Numbered from the stretch's first letter, positions 17,192-27,679 are shown. The stretch: DNA of 35,763 nucleotides from Gemmatimonadota bacterium (GCA_025362095.1 JANYIJ010000148.1:1-35763); one strand, 5' to 3'. Notes: generated by a model from the sequence alone, not told the origin. Program-made: numbers and translations.

Positions 17192-20100
17192 TTATTTTTT
17201 GATCTTTCGCATCATCTCGTCGAACGCGCCGCCGCCGCCGCCCGTTCCGTTGGCGCGCTCGACATGCAGGACCTGCTTCTGCGTCTGCCCATTGATCGTG
17301 ATCGACACGAGGTAGTCGCCCGTTCCAACGACCGGCGGAGGACCGCCTCGTCCGCCGCCGCCGAAGATCAGCGCGAGCGCGGAGCCACGACCGCCCCCGC
17401 CGAGCGCGGCGAAGATCGTTTGTGGATCAAGCGGAGGTTCGGCGCCCGGCGCGCCAGCCGGAGCCGCGGCCGCCGGAACAGCTGCCGGAGGAACAGCGCC
17501 GGCAGGAACAGCGCCCGCGGGAGCAGCGCCACGTCCACCGCCAGCACCCGCACCGCGCGCGCCTGGAGCCGGCGTCATGTTCTCGCCGGGCCGGTCCTGG
17601 AATCCGCGTCCGCCGCCACCACCACCTCCCGTGAATCCCTGCGGGAACAGCGCCTGAATTCCTTCGCCACTCGCCATCACCGTGCGAATGCGATCGAGGG
17701 TGGACTTCGGAAGCGTGCCCTCTTTCTCAACTGTGTCGAGCAGCGCGCTCAGCTTCTGCGCATTGCGCACGGAATCGCGAAGGCCCGCCGGTGAGAGCGC
17801 GATGGCCGCAGGCGCCTTGCCGCGATAGTTCCAAACCACGCGCTGGATGCCGGCGCGGCCGGGGCCGTTGAGCGTCGCGAGCGTGTCGCCGCGCGCATCC
17901 TGCACGATCACTTTCACGGAGCCGGTGACCGGCTGCGTCACACGATAGACGATCTCCGCTCCGAACTGCGGGCTTTGCGCCTCATAGAGTTTCTGCCCGA
18001 CCGACTGCCCGTCGAACGCGCGTTCACCCCACTGGAAGCCGGTCTTCGGGGCGAAGAGATGCACGGCCTTGTCAGCGATCTGCGCGCTCCATTGTTGCAG
18101 CGGCGCGATGTCCACGATCCAGAAGCTTCTCCCGTGCGTGGCGGCAATCAGCTCGCCGTCGCGCGGATGAATCTGAAGGTCCATCACCGGCGTCGTGGGA
18201 AGTCCGGTCATGAACTTCTGCCAGCTCTGTCCGCTGTTCGTCGAGACATATGCTCCGACATCCGTGCCGACGAAAAGCAGGTTCTTGTTCTTGAGATCCT
18301 CGCGAATCACGTACGCGAAATCTGGTCCGCCCGTCGGGAGGTTCGACGAGATGGACCGGAACGTCTTGCCTCCGTCGCTCGTCGCGAAGACGTATGGCGT
18401 GAAATCATTCCGGCGGTGGTTGTCGTACGTGACATAGAACGTGAGCGAATCGAAATGCGAGGGCTCGATGCGCGAGACGTACGTGCCGGCAGGCACCACA
18501 GGCACGTTCTTCGTCACCTCATTCCAGCTGCCGCCGTCGTTCCACGTTACCCAGACGCGGCCGTCGTCCGTTCCGGCGAACAAGATGCCGGCGCGAATCG
18601 GCGACTCGTTGAGCGACACCACGTTGGCGAACGTCTCGGCGCCCGTCGCGTCGGTCGTGATGCCGCCCGTGGTTTGCGTAGAAATGCGAATCTTGGCGGT
18701 ATCGGCATACGAGAGATCGGGCGAGATCGGAAACATGTCGTCGCCAGACTTCGTCGACTTCAGCACGCGGTTCGCGCCGAAGTACAGCACCTGCGGGTTG
18801 TGCTTCGAGATGAAGAACGGCGTGTTCCAGTTCCAGCGCATATCGAGATCGATCGAGTCGCGTTTCTGCACGGCGCGAAACGCGTCGACGCGCTTCTTGT
18901 CGTCTTTCGAAAGCGGCTTGGTCGTATCCGGCCACGCGACGACGATGGAGTCTTCCCACTGGATGTACTTCGGCCGCCACTGCGGCTTCGCGAGCCCGAA
19001 GCGTTCGCCGGTCGACACGTAATAGCGCCCGATGTTACCGCCCTGCGACTCGCCGTAAATGATGTCGGGGTTCGTCGGATCCTGCGCGGTGACGAATCCG
19101 TCGCCGCCGTTGAACGTGTACCACATCGAATTCGTGATCGTGCCGGCGCGGCGGCGGCTCGGGCCGCACCACGCGCCGTTGTCCTGCGCGCCACCGCACA
19201 CATTGTACGGCACCGCCATGTCAAACGAAACGTTGTAATACTGGCCGATCGGGAGCTGGTTCATCGAGTCCCAATTGCCGCCGGCATCCCACGTCTGCGC
19301 CACGCCGCCATCATCTCCAACAATGATATGCGATGGATCCTTCGGGTCGATCCACATCGCGTGATGATCGACATGCACATTGTTCGTCGTGTTGCCGGTG
19401 GTCTTGCCGCCGTCGAGCGAGAACTTGATCGGCGTGCTCGACCAGAACACATGGTTCGGGTTCGTGGGGTCGACGCGCACCTGCGAGTAATAGAACGGGC
19501 GCGTGTTCTCGTCGTTCGCCTTCTCCCACGATTTGCCCGCATCCGCGGAGCGATACAATCCGCTCGGCGATTTTGCAGGCTTCACTTTCGCGTCCTTTTT
19601 CGTATTCGGCAGCGTGTCGGCCTCGACCTGCGCGTACATCACATTCGGATCCGATGCCGCGATCGCGACGCTGATGCGTCCTTTCACCGTCTCCGGAAAT
19701 CCGCCACCCTTCACCTCGGTCCACGTTTCGCCCGCGTCGTTGCTCTTCCAGAGCGCGGAGCCGGCACCGCCGGACTGGAGGAAATACGGGCCGCGCACGC
19801 GCTCGTAACTCGCCGCCCACACGACGTTCGGATCGCGCGGATCGAGCGCGACATCCACGAACCCCGCTTTGTCGCTGATGAATTTCTTCAGCGCCCAGGT
19901 CTTGCCGCCATCGGTCGTCTTGTAGAGTCCGCGCTCCTTGTTTGCTCCCCAGGCGTGGCCGAGTGCGGCGATGTACACCGTGTTCGGATCACGCGGATGC
20001 ACGACGACGCGGCCGATCTGCTCCGTTTCCTTGAGGCCGATGAATTCCCAGCTCTTTCCGCCGTTCACCGTTTTGTACACGCCGGCGCCTGGAGAAATCG

Positions 20101-20449
20101 AGTTGCGCGAGTTTGGCTCGCCGGTGCCGTAGTACACGATGTTCGTGTCGCTCGGCGCGATCGCGAGCATTCCGCCGGATGACACATGCTCGTTCTCGAA
20201 CACTGGCCGGAACGTCGTGCCGGCGTTCGACGACTTCCATACGCCGCCGCCTGCGCTCGCGACGTAAAAGGTGCGCGACGGCCACGGAATTCCCGCCACG
20301 TCCGTCACGCGACCCTGGTGATTCGCCGGTCCGATCCCCCGCCAGCGCATGCCGGCGATCGTGAGAGAGTCGGCTTGCTGCGCCGCGAGTGGAGCGGCGA
20401 AAGCGATAGCGACAAGTGCCAGGAGCGGCAGCGTTCGAACTATGCGCAT
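17192..20449 (-). CDS. Exported VPS10/BNR-repeat (sortilin-like beta-propeller) protein
   Basis: MRIVRTLPLLALVAIAFAAPLAAQQ signal; MRWRGIGPANHQGRVTDVAGIPW; BNR-type repeats GGVWKSSNAGTTF, YKTVNGGKSWEFIGL, YKTTDGGKTWALKK, LYRSADAGKSWE; Gly/Pro/Ala-rich C-terminal part. Confidence 0.9.
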   Translation of the reverse strand: MRIVRTLPLLALVAIAFAAPLAAQQADSLTIAGMRWRGIGPANHQGRVTDVAGIPWPSRTFYVASAGGGVWKSSNAGTTFRPVFENEHVSSGGMLAIAPSDTNIVYYGTGEPNSRNSISPGAGVYKTVNGGKSWEFIGLKETEQIGRVVVHPRDPNTVYIAALGHAWGANKERGLYKTTDGGKTWALKKFISDKAGFVDVALDPRDPNVVWAASYERVRGPYFLQSGGAGSALWKSNDAGETWTEVKGGGFPETVKGRISVAIAASDPNVMYAQVEADTLPNTKKDAKVKPAKSPSGLYRSADAGKSWEKANDENTRPFYYSQVRVDPTNPNHVFWSSTPIKFSLDGGKTTGNTTNNVHVDHHAMWIDPKDPSHIIVGDDGGVAQTWDAGGNWDSMNQLPIGQYYNVSFDMAVPYNVCGGAQDNGAWCGPSRRRAGTITNSMWYTFNGGDGFVTAQDPTNPDIIYGESQGGNIGRYYVSTGERFGLAKPQWRPKYIQWEDSIVVAWPDTTKPLSKDDKKRVDAFRAVQKRDSIDLDMRWNWNTPFFISKHNPQVLYFGANRVLKSTKSGDDMFPISPDLSYADTAKIRISTQTTGGITTDATGAETFANVVSLNESPIRAGILFAGTDDGRVWVTWNDGGSWNEVTKNVPVVPAGTYVSRIEPSHFDSLTFYVTYDNHRRNDFTPYVFATSDGGKTFRSISSNLPTGGPDFAYVIREDLKNKNLLFVGTDVGAYVSTNSGQSWQKFMTGLPTTPVMDLQIHPRDGELIAATHGRSFWIVDIAPLQQWSAQIADKAVHLFAPKTGFQWGERAFDGQSVGQKLYEAQSPQFGAEIVYRVTQPVTGSVKVIVQDARGDTLATLNGPGRAGIQRVVWNYRGKAPAAIALSPAGLRDSVRNAQKLSALLDTVEKEGTLPKSTLDRIRTVMASGEGIQALFPQGFTGGGGGGGRGFQDRPGENMTPAPGARGAGAGGGRGAAPAGAVPAGAVPPAAVPAAAAPAGAPGAEPPLDPQTIFAALGGGGRGSALALIFGGGGRGGPPPVVGTGDYLVSITINGQTQKQVLHVERANGTGGGGGAFDEMMRKIKK
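17341..17640 (-). repeat. Low-complexity Gly- and Pro/Ala-rich coding tract
   Basis: Encodes GGGGGGGRGFQDRPGEN, GARGAGAGGGRGAAPAGAVPAGAVPPAAVPAAAAPAGAPG and GGGGRGS..GGGGRGGPPP; about 15-bp imperfect DNA tandem units around 17475-17527. Confidence 0.8.
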
Positions 20450-20465
20450 GGGTCAGGGGGTTGGG

Positions 20466-21068
20466 TTACGGGCGGTAGAGCTCGGGATATTTCGACTTGA
20501 GGTTCGCGACCTTGGGCAGATCGTTGTAAACGATGTACGGCTGCGTGAGATGATGCGCCAGATAATCCTGGTGATAACCTTCCGCCGCGTAGAACTCCTT
20601 CAGCGGCACCACCTGCGTGACGATCGGTCCCCTGTATGCTTTCGCCTTCGTGAGATCGTCGATCGAGGCCTTCGCAGCCTTCTGCTGCTCAGCGCTGGCG
20701 AAAAAAATCACCGACCGGTACTGCGTCCCTTCGTCCGGACCCTGACGATTGAGCTCGGTGGGATCGTGGGCGACCGAGAAGAACACCTTCAACAGCGTGG
20801 AGTACGTGACGATCGAGGGATCGAACGTCACCTGAACCGACTCGGCATGACCGGTCGTCCCCTCGCTCACGATCTCGTAATGTGCGGTCGAGGCTTCACC
20901 GCCGGAATAGCCGGAGACCACACGAGTCACGCCTTTGACGTGCTTGAAAACCGCGTCGACGCCCCAGAAGCATCCGCCGGAGAAAACAGCGGTCTGTGTC
21001 TGCGCGGCCGCTGCGAGCGGAAACAGCGCGACGAACAACAGAGCACGAGCGACAGAAGAGCGCGCCAT
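20466..21068 (-). CDS. msrA: Peptide-methionine (S)-S-oxide reductase MsrA, with signal peptide
   Basis: MARSSVARALLFVALFPLAAAAQ signal; FSGGCFWGVDAVFKHVKGV, GYSGGEASTAHYEIVSEGTTGHAESVQVTFDP, YHQDYL. Only one Cys is visible in the mature translation. Confidence 0.94.
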   Translation of the reverse strand: MARSSVARALLFVALFPLAAAAQTQTAVFSGGCFWGVDAVFKHVKGVTRVVSGYSGGEASTAHYEIVSEGTTGHAESVQVTFDPSIVTYSTLLKVFFSVAHDPTELNRQGPDEGTQYRSVIFFASAEQQKAAKASIDDLTKAKAYRGPIVTQVVPLKEFYAAEGYHQDYLAHHLTQPYIVYNDLPKVANLKSKYPELYRP

Positions 21069-21094
21069 CGAAAAGCTCCTGATATTGTGGACGA

Positions 21095-21865
21095 CTAGGA
21101 TGCGGGCGGTACGCGATCGTCCGGTGGCACAAAATTGGAGAGAAACTGCTTCTCCTGCACGGTGAGGCTGCTGAGTCCTTGCGCGCTGATCTTGTCGAGA
21201 ATGCGATTCACTTCGTCGCGGTTGAGCTCGTGCACGGACTGGAGGTTCACGCGCTTCCAACCGGCGAGCTGTTGCAGCGGCGGTGCCTGGACCGCGAGCT
21301 CGCGGAAGCGCTTGCTTCCCTTTGTTTCTTCGAGCCAGCGCAAATACAGATACGCGCCGACATAGCCGCCCAAGTGGGCGAAATCAGCGACGCCTGCGGT
21401 GGATCCGTTCAGCCCGCTGTAGATCGCCATGACCACGGTGATGATCACGAGCCAGCGCGCCTCGAGCGGGAGAACGCCGTAGATATAGATCTTGTCGGTC
21501 GGCCAGAAGCGCGCGAACGCCAGCACGACTCCGTACACCGCAGCCGACGCGCCGATCAGCGCTGCGTGCGGCGCGAGCCAGAACGAGAGCAGGGCGCCCG
21601 AAATGCCGCTGAGGAAATAAAGCCAGAGAAAACGGTTCGCTCCGAGTCGCTGTTCCACGCGCGGTCCGAAGAAATACAGGCCGAGCATGTTGAAGAGGAT
21701 GTGCGTGATCCCCCCGTGCAAGAACATGTACGTGATGATCGTCCACGGCCGAAGCAGTGCGGCGTATGGCACGAACATCAGCGACTCGGTTACACCGGGC
21801 ATCGTCTGCTGGACGAAGAACATCCCGATGTTGGCGATCAACAGGCGCTTGATCCATGGCGTCAT
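21095..21865 (-). CDS. Rhomboid family intramembrane serine protease
   Basis: MFLHGGITHILFNMLGLYFFG, catalytic LIGASAAVYGV (GxSx), catalytic-type His in VADFAHLGGYVGAYLYLRW. Confidence 0.93.
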   Translation of the reverse strand: MTPWIKRLLIANIGMFFVQQTMPGVTESLMFVPYAALLRPWTIITYMFLHGGITHILFNMLGLYFFGPRVEQRLGANRFLWLYFLSGISGALLSFWLAPHAALIGASAAVYGVVLAFARFWPTDKIYIYGVLPLEARWLVIITVVMAIYSGLNGSTAGVADFAHLGGYVGAYLYLRWLEETKGSKRFRELAVQAPPLQQLAGWKRVNLQSVHELNRDEVNRILDKISAQGLSSLTVQEKQFLSNFVPPDDRVPPAS

Positions 21866-21894
21866 GGCTTCAATATATCGGCCTCACGCAAGGG

Positions 21895-24378
21895 TCACTC
21901 GTCGCGCAGCGCTGCGATCGGATCGAGCCCGGCGGCGCGCCGCGCGGGAAGCCAGCAGGCGATTGAGGCAATTGCTCCGAAGAGCAGCGCCACCGCGGCG
22001 AAGGTCGCCGGATCGATTGGCGCGACGCCAACCAGCATGCTGCGCATCACCCGCGTGAGCGCGAGCGAGGCCGCCAGTCCAAGCGCGATGCCGGAAAGGC
22101 TCAGCCGCATCCCCTGCCCGATGACGAGCCGAAAGATCTCCTGCTTCGACGATCCGAGCGCCATCCGGACGCCGATTTCCGCTGTGCGCTGACGAACCAC
22201 TGTCGAGAGAACTCCGTAGAGTCCCACGCCGGAAAGCACGACGGCGATTCCCGCAAAAATCCCGATGCAAATGAGAGCAAAGCGCGTCGGCGCCCTAGCC
22301 GCCTTCACGTAGTCCGACATCGGCTTCAATTCCGCAACGGGCACGAGCGGATCGACCGACGCCATCACCGCGCGCGCCGGGCCGGCCAGCAGCGCCGGAT
22401 CGCCGTTCGTCCGAAGCACCCAGTGCGATCCCGTGCCGTATCCGAACTCCCCGTCGATCATATACACAGTCTCGCGGCCGTCGGTCGCGAGTCCCTGATG
22501 GCGCTGATGCTGCACGACGCCGATCACGTCCATCCACTCCGGCTCGTTCGACCGCGAACGCATAAAAATTCGTTTCCCCACCGCGTGCTCACCGGGAAAC
22601 GCCTTCGCGGCGAGCAGGTTGTCGATGAGAATCGCGTGGCCGAGCGGAATGTTGTCCGCCTCGGTGAAATCGCGGCCCTCGAGGATCTTGGTGCGCATCG
22701 CGTCGAAGTAACCCGGAATCACAATGAACAGATTCGCCTGCTGAAACGCGGCGGGATCGGAGACAGCGCTCTCCGTGCCGTAGCGCACGTTCGCCTCGTT
22801 ACCGTTGAGCGGGAGCGGAAAAACAAAACTGACAGCGGTCACGCCGGGAATCGCCGCGAGTTTTTGGTGGACCGCCTGGACGATCGCCGCGCGTTCGTCG
22901 GGCGTTCGTCTCGCAATCTGAACGCTAAAAGTGAACAGGCCGTTTGGATCGTATCCGGGATTCGTGTTCGCAAGCGTGATGAAGCTTCGCACCATCAGCC
23001 CGCTCCCAATCAGCAGCACGAATGCGAGCGCCACCTCGGCCATCACCACTCCGTTGCGCAGAAAGCGTCCGCCGCCGAGCTCCGACATTCGTCCGCTCTG
23101 GCGCAGCACGCCGATGAGATCCGGCCGCGACGCCCGCAATGCCGGCACGATGCCGAATGCCGCTGCGGAGACGAGACCGGCCAGCATCGTGAACATCAGA
23201 ACGGTTGCATCCAGCCTGACATCCTCCACGCGTGGAAGGTTCGCAGGCCCGATGCTCAGCAGCAGCTGAACGCCCGCGTCCGCGAGAACGATCCCGAGCA
23301 GTGAGCCCCCCACAGACAGCACGATCGCTTCCGCGAGCATCTGTCGGACGAGCCGAGCGCGGCCTCCGCCAAGCGCGGCGCGCACGGCGAGCTCGCGCTC
23401 CCGGCGTGACGTTCGAACGAGAATGAGGTTGGCGACGTTCGCGCAGGCGATGAGCAGCACGAATACCACGGCGCCCATGAGCGAGAGCACGATCGGTCGC
23501 ACATCTGCGACCAGATTCTCATGCATCGGCTCCGCGCGGAAATACACGCCAGCCGTGTTCTTGATTGGGAAGCGCTGGCGCAGGTCGGCGCCGAGGGCAT
23601 CGAGCTGCGTCTGAACCGCAGCGAGATTCGACGCCGGCTGCAGGCGGCCGATGAGCCGAAACTGCACGTTGATGCGCGAGGCGGCGTCGAAGTTGATCCG
23701 CGTCGCAAGAAGAAGATCGGGCACGCGCGTGATGCTCATGCGCGCAGGGAAGAGCAACTCGAAGTTCGGCGCCGCGACACCGACGATTTCGGCGCGATTG
23801 TTTCCCAGGCTCACGATCTTTCCAATCGCCTTCGGGTCGCCGCCGTATCGGCGCTGCCAGAACTGGTAGCTGATGATCGCGCTGAACGTGATCGGCGGCG
23901 GCGCGACGATCGGGAACGCCGCCCCCGGAGGAAGTGCGGGCGGCGGCGGCGTCGCGTCGCTGTCGTTGAAGTCGCGTCCGGCAGCCATCTTCACGCCAAG
24001 GAGCGAGAAGAGATTCACCGTCGCGTTGCCCCCGCGCACCTGCTGCGGTTCGACTCCGTCTTCGATGAGCGAAACAGGGAATGTGTTTAAGCCGGCGATT
24101 CCGCTCAGCGACTTGACCTCAACCCACATGTCCTTCAAATCGCCCGGCGCGATCTGAAAGTCGGTCACATGCCTGTTCCGCATGTCCGACGTCACGATCA
24201 CCAGCCGATCCGCCTGTGCGTACGGCAGCGGCTTGAGAAGCACAGCGTTCACAACGCTGAAAATGGCAGTGCTCGCGCCGATGCCCAGCGAGAGTGTCAC
24301 GAGCGCGGTGATCGCGAACGCCGGATTCTTTCGCAGCGTTCGGATGCCAAACGCGAAGTCTTTCAGCCAGGTTTCCAT
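21895..24378 (-). CDS. MacB/FtsX-type ABC permease, ADOP-like (duplicated orphan permease)
   Basis: LKDFAFGIRTLRKNPAFAITALVTLSLGIGASTAIFSVVNAVLLKPLPY; two FtsX-like blocks (VRTSRRERELAVRAALGGGRARLVRQML and VRQRTAEIGVRMALGSSKQEIFRLVI). Confidence 0.92.
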   Translation of the reverse strand: METWLKDFAFGIRTLRKNPAFAITALVTLSLGIGASTAIFSVVNAVLLKPLPYAQADRLVIVTSDMRNRHVTDFQIAPGDLKDMWVEVKSLSGIAGLNTFPVSLIEDGVEPQQVRGGNATVNLFSLLGVKMAAGRDFNDSDATPPPPALPPGAAFPIVAPPPITFSAIISYQFWQRRYGGDPKAIGKIVSLGNNRAEIVGVAAPNFELLFPARMSITRVPDLLLATRINFDAASRINVQFRLIGRLQPASNLAAVQTQLDALGADLRQRFPIKNTAGVYFRAEPMHENLVADVRPIVLSLMGAVVFVLLIACANVANLILVRTSRRERELAVRAALGGGRARLVRQMLAEAIVLSVGGSLLGIVLADAGVQLLLSIGPANLPRVEDVRLDATVLMFTMLAGLVSAAAFGIVPALRASRPDLIGVLRQSGRMSELGGGRFLRNGVVMAEVALAFVLLIGSGLMVRSFITLANTNPGYDPNGLFTFSVQIARRTPDERAAIVQAVHQKLAAIPGVTAVSFVFPLPLNGNEANVRYGTESAVSDPAAFQQANLFIVIPGYFDAMRTKILEGRDFTEADNIPLGHAILIDNLLAAKAFPGEHAVGKRIFMRSRSNEPEWMDVIGVVQHQRHQGLATDGRETVYMIDGEFGYGTGSHWVLRTNGDPALLAGPARAVMASVDPLVPVAELKPMSDYVKAARAPTRFALICIGIFAGIAVVLSGVGLYGVLSTVVRQRTAEIGVRMALGSSKQEIFRLVIGQGMRLSLSGIALGLAASLALTRVMRSMLVGVAPIDPATFAAVALLFGAIASIACWLPARRAAGLDPIAALRDE

Positions 24379-24511
24379 AAGAGATCCGCACTCCGCATTG
24401 GTATCGGCAATTCCCCGCCTACACGCAGAGCATCAAACGTGCCGCCGCAGTGCTCGACTAACTCACGGCGGCGTCAGCGATTGGACACTGACCCTTCATA
24501 TGATGGTTGTG

Positions 24512-24540
24512 CGGATCTGGGACATGGCGTCCCAGATCCG
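24512..24540 (-). terminator. Perfect hairpin downstream of the RND operon
   Basis: CGGATCTGGGAC-ATGGC-GTCCCAGATCCG: 12-bp perfect arms, 5-nt loop, 26 bp after the RND stop in transcription direction; no U-tract. Confidence 0.65.
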
Positions 24541-24565
24541 AACTCAGGCGCTGCGTAGGCCTTGC

Positions 24566-27500
24566 TTAGGCGCTCACGGGATGCGCGCCGCCAACCTCGA
24601 TCGGCGCTTCTTCCTTCACGCGATTGCGCCGCAGCCAAGTCTGCAGTTCGTCGAGGTACGTGTAGAACACGGGTGTTACGTACAGCGTCACCAGCTGTGA
24701 AAACGCGAGTCCGCCCACCACCGCGACGCCGAGCGGACGCCGCGTTTCCGCGCCAGCGCCCCAGCCAAATGCGATCGGCAGCGCGCCCATCAGCGCGGCC
24801 ATTGTGGTCATCATGATCGGCCGGAATCGCACACTCGCCGCCTGCAGGATCGCCTCGGCCGGCGGCTTGTGCTCGTTGCGCTCCGTCTCGATCGCGAAGT
24901 CGATCATCATGATCGCGTTTTTTTCCACGATGCCCACAAGCATGATGATGCCGACGAATCCGTAGATGTCGAGGTCGAGGCCAAAGAGAATCAGCGTGAC
25001 CAGCGCGCCGAATGCGGCGAACGGCAGTCCGGTGAGGATCGTGATCGGGTGGATGAAGCTCTCATACAGCACGCCGAGGATCATGTAGATCACGAACACG
25101 GCGAGCACGAGCAACAGCGCGAGTCCCTGCTGCGTGGCCATGAACGCCTGCGCGGTGCCCGCGAAACGCGCGGAGACGTTCGGCGGCAGGAGCGTTGCCG
25201 CCTCCTTGGTGATCGCGTCGACCGCGGTGCCGAGCGAAGCCGTGGGCGCGAGGTTGAACGAGATGGTCACCGACGGCAGCTGGCCCGAGTGATTCACGGT
25301 GACCGGCCCGACGGAGTACGTGAATTTGGCGACGGCGCCGAGCGGCACGAGTGGCCCCCGCGTCGAGCGCACCCAGAGTTTGCCGAGCGCGTCGACGTCC
25401 TGTTGATACTTCGGGAGCAGCTCCATCACCACCCAGTATTCGTTGGTCGAGGTGTAGATGGTGGAGACCTGACGCTGGCCGAACGCATCGTACAGGTTGT
25501 TCTCAATTTCGGCTGCAGACACACCGAGCTGGCCCGCCGCCTCACGGTCGATCTCGACAGTGACCTGCGGATTCTCGATGAGCAGATCGCTCGTGACGTC
25601 GGCGAGAATCGGCAGCTGCCGGAGACGCGCCTCGAGCTGGGCGGCGGCGCTGTTGAGCGTGACGATATCGCCGCCCTGCAGCGTGTACTGATAGAGACTC
25701 TTCGACGCGAGTCCACCGATCGAAATCGCCGGAGGATTTTGCACGAACACCGTGATGTCCGGCACCGACTGCAGTGTTCTTGAAAGGTCGCGGCCGATTT
25801 GGTCGGCGCTGCGCTTGCGCTCGGTGATCGGCTTGAGGTCGATCGTGAGCTGTCCCTGGTTTGCCGCAGCCGTGGTGCCGACCGACGACGTCACGGACTT
25901 CACGTCGGGATCTTTCCTCACTGCCGCGGCGACTTCCTGCTGGTGCGCGACGAGCGCGTCGAAACCCACGCCCTCGGCCGCTTCCGTCGTCGCGAGAAGC
26001 TGGCCCGTGTCGTCAGTGGGGAAGAGGCCTTTCGGCGTGGACCAGAACAGGTAGCCCGTCGCCACGAGGATCACAAACGAGAAGACCAGTGTCGCGGGCC
26101 GGTGACGCATGACCGACGCGAGCGTGCGTTCGTAGAGTCCGAGCCACGCGTCGAAGAAACGCTCGCTCGTCTGGTAGAGCTTGCCGTGATTGTCCGAATG
26201 CGACGAGCGCAGAAAACGGCTCGAGAGCATCGGCGTCAGCGTGAGCGACACGAATCCCGACACGAGAATCGCGACGCCGATCGTCACCGCAAACTCGTGG
26301 AACAGCTTGCCGATGATTCCGCCCATGAAGAGGAACGGAATGAACACTGCGGCGAGCGAGAACGTCATCGAGAGAATCGTGAACCCGACTTCCGAGGCGC
26401 CGTCGATCGCGGCCTGCAACTTTGGTTTTCCCATCTCGAGATGGCGCACGATGTTCTCGAGCATCACGATCGCGTCGTCCACGACAAATCCGACCGCCAG
26501 CGTGAGCGCCATCAAACTGAGATTGTCGAGACTGTAGTTCAGCAGGTACATCACCGAGAACGTGCCGATGATCGACATCGGCAGCGCCAAGCTCGGAATG
26601 AATGTCGCGGAGAAGTTGCGCAGGAACAGGAAGATCACGAGCACGACCAGCGCGAGGGTCAGCTCGAGCGTGAAAGTGACGTCCTCCACCGACGCCTGAA
26701 TCGTCGCGGAGCGGTCGTACAGAATATCGACCTTCACCGACGGCGGAATCTCGGTGCGGATCTTTGCGAGCGCTTCCTTCACGTGCGCCGAAACATCCAC
26801 GGTGTTCGTGCCCGGCTGGCGCTGAATCGCAAGTACGATCGATCGCGAGCCGTTATACCAGCTCGCGGTCTTGTTATTTTGCACGTCGTCGGTGATGTGG
26901 CCGACCTCGCTCAGATGCACCGGCGCGCCGTTCTTGTACGCGACGATGATGTCGCCGAACGCGCTCGCGCTGTCGAGCTGGCCCGTGGCCTGCACTGTGA
27001 GCGCGGTCTTCGGGCCCCACAGCACGCCCGTGGGCAAGTTCACGTTCTGATTTGTTACGGCGGTCATGATGTCTTCGAGCGCGATGCCGCGCGTCGCGAG
27101 CGCCGACGGATCCATCTGCAGGCGCACTGCGTATTTCTGCGCGCCGTACACCAGCACCTGCGCCACGCCGCCGACCATCGAGAGGCGCTGTGCGATCGTG
27201 GTCTCGCCGTATTCATCCAGCGTTGAGAGCGGCACTTCGCTCGAGGTGAGCGCGAGCGTCATGATCGGAGCGTCTGCCGGATTCGTCTTCTGGTACGACG
27301 GCGGGATAATTCCCTGCGGCAACTGGCGCAGCGTTTGCGCGATCGACGCCTGCACGTCCTGCGCGGCCGCGTCCACGTTGCGGTCGAGCGCAAACTGTAC
27401 GACGATCTGCGTCTGCCCGAGGCTGGACGTCGACGTCATGTTGTCGATGCCGGCGATCGTCGAAAACGACTTCTCGAGCGGCGTCGCCACTGTCGCCGCC

Positions 27501-27676
27501 ATGGTCTGCGGGCTCGTGCCCGGCAGCAGCGCGGTTACCGTGATCGTCGGAAAATCGACGTTCGGCAGGTCACTCACCGGCAGCTGACGGTACGACACAA
27601 TGCCGAACACGAGAATGCCGATCATAACGAGAGTTGTCATGACCGGACGCTTGATGAACAGGGTCGTGAAATTCAT
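24566..27676 (-). CDS. RND (HAE1/AcrB-type) efflux permease, MdtC-like
   Basis: MNFTTLFIKRPVMTTLVMIGILVFGIVSYRQLPVSDLPNVDFPTI; proton-relay motifs GFVVDDAIVMLEN and GIVEKNAIMMIDFAI. Confidence 0.95.
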   Translation of the reverse strand: MNFTTLFIKRPVMTTLVMIGILVFGIVSYRQLPVSDLPNVDFPTITVTALLPGTSPQTMAATVATPLEKSFSTIAGIDNMTSTSSLGQTQIVVQFALDRNVDAAAQDVQASIAQTLRQLPQGIIPPSYQKTNPADAPIMTLALTSSEVPLSTLDEYGETTIAQRLSMVGGVAQVLVYGAQKYAVRLQMDPSALATRGIALEDIMTAVTNQNVNLPTGVLWGPKTALTVQATGQLDSASAFGDIIVAYKNGAPVHLSEVGHITDDVQNNKTASWYNGSRSIVLAIQRQPGTNTVDVSAHVKEALAKIRTEIPPSVKVDILYDRSATIQASVEDVTFTLELTLALVVLVIFLFLRNFSATFIPSLALPMSIIGTFSVMYLLNYSLDNLSLMALTLAVGFVVDDAIVMLENIVRHLEMGKPKLQAAIDGASEVGFTILSMTFSLAAVFIPFLFMGGIIGKLFHEFAVTIGVAILVSGFVSLTLTPMLSSRFLRSSHSDNHGKLYQTSERFFDAWLGLYERTLASVMRHRPATLVFSFVILVATGYLFWSTPKGLFPTDDTGQLLATTEAAEGVGFDALVAHQQEVAAAVRKDPDVKSVTSSVGTTAAANQGQLTIDLKPITERKRSADQIGRDLSRTLQSVPDITVFVQNPPAISIGGLASKSLYQYTLQGGDIVTLNSAAAQLEARLRQLPILADVTSDLLIENPQVTVEIDREAAGQLGVSAAEIENNLYDAFGQRQVSTIYTSTNEYWVVMELLPKYQQDVDALGKLWVRSTRGPLVPLGAVAKFTYSVGPVTVNHSGQLPSVTISFNLAPTASLGTAVDAITKEAATLLPPNVSARFAGTAQAFMATQQGLALLLVLAVFVIYMILGVLYESFIHPITILTGLPFAAFGALVTLILFGLDLDIYGFVGIIMLVGIVEKNAIMMIDFAIETERNEHKPPAEAILQAASVRFRPIMMTTMAALMGALPIAFGWGAGAETRRPLGVAVVGGLAFSQLVTLYVTPVFYTYLDELQTWLRRNRVKEEAPIEVGGAHPVSA

Positions 27677-27679
27677 CGA

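Noticed and set aside
17975-20182. 735-aa ORF on + strand
   Set aside because: Antisense shadow of the VPS10/BNR gene; Arg/His/Val-rich low-information translation.
24441-24472. GCCGCCG/CGGCGGC 7-bp inverted repeat
   Set aside because: Short GC-only arms with an 18-nt loop are expected by chance in this composition.
25799-27226. 475-aa ORF on + strand
   Set aside because: Antisense to the RND permease; highly charged shadow translation.
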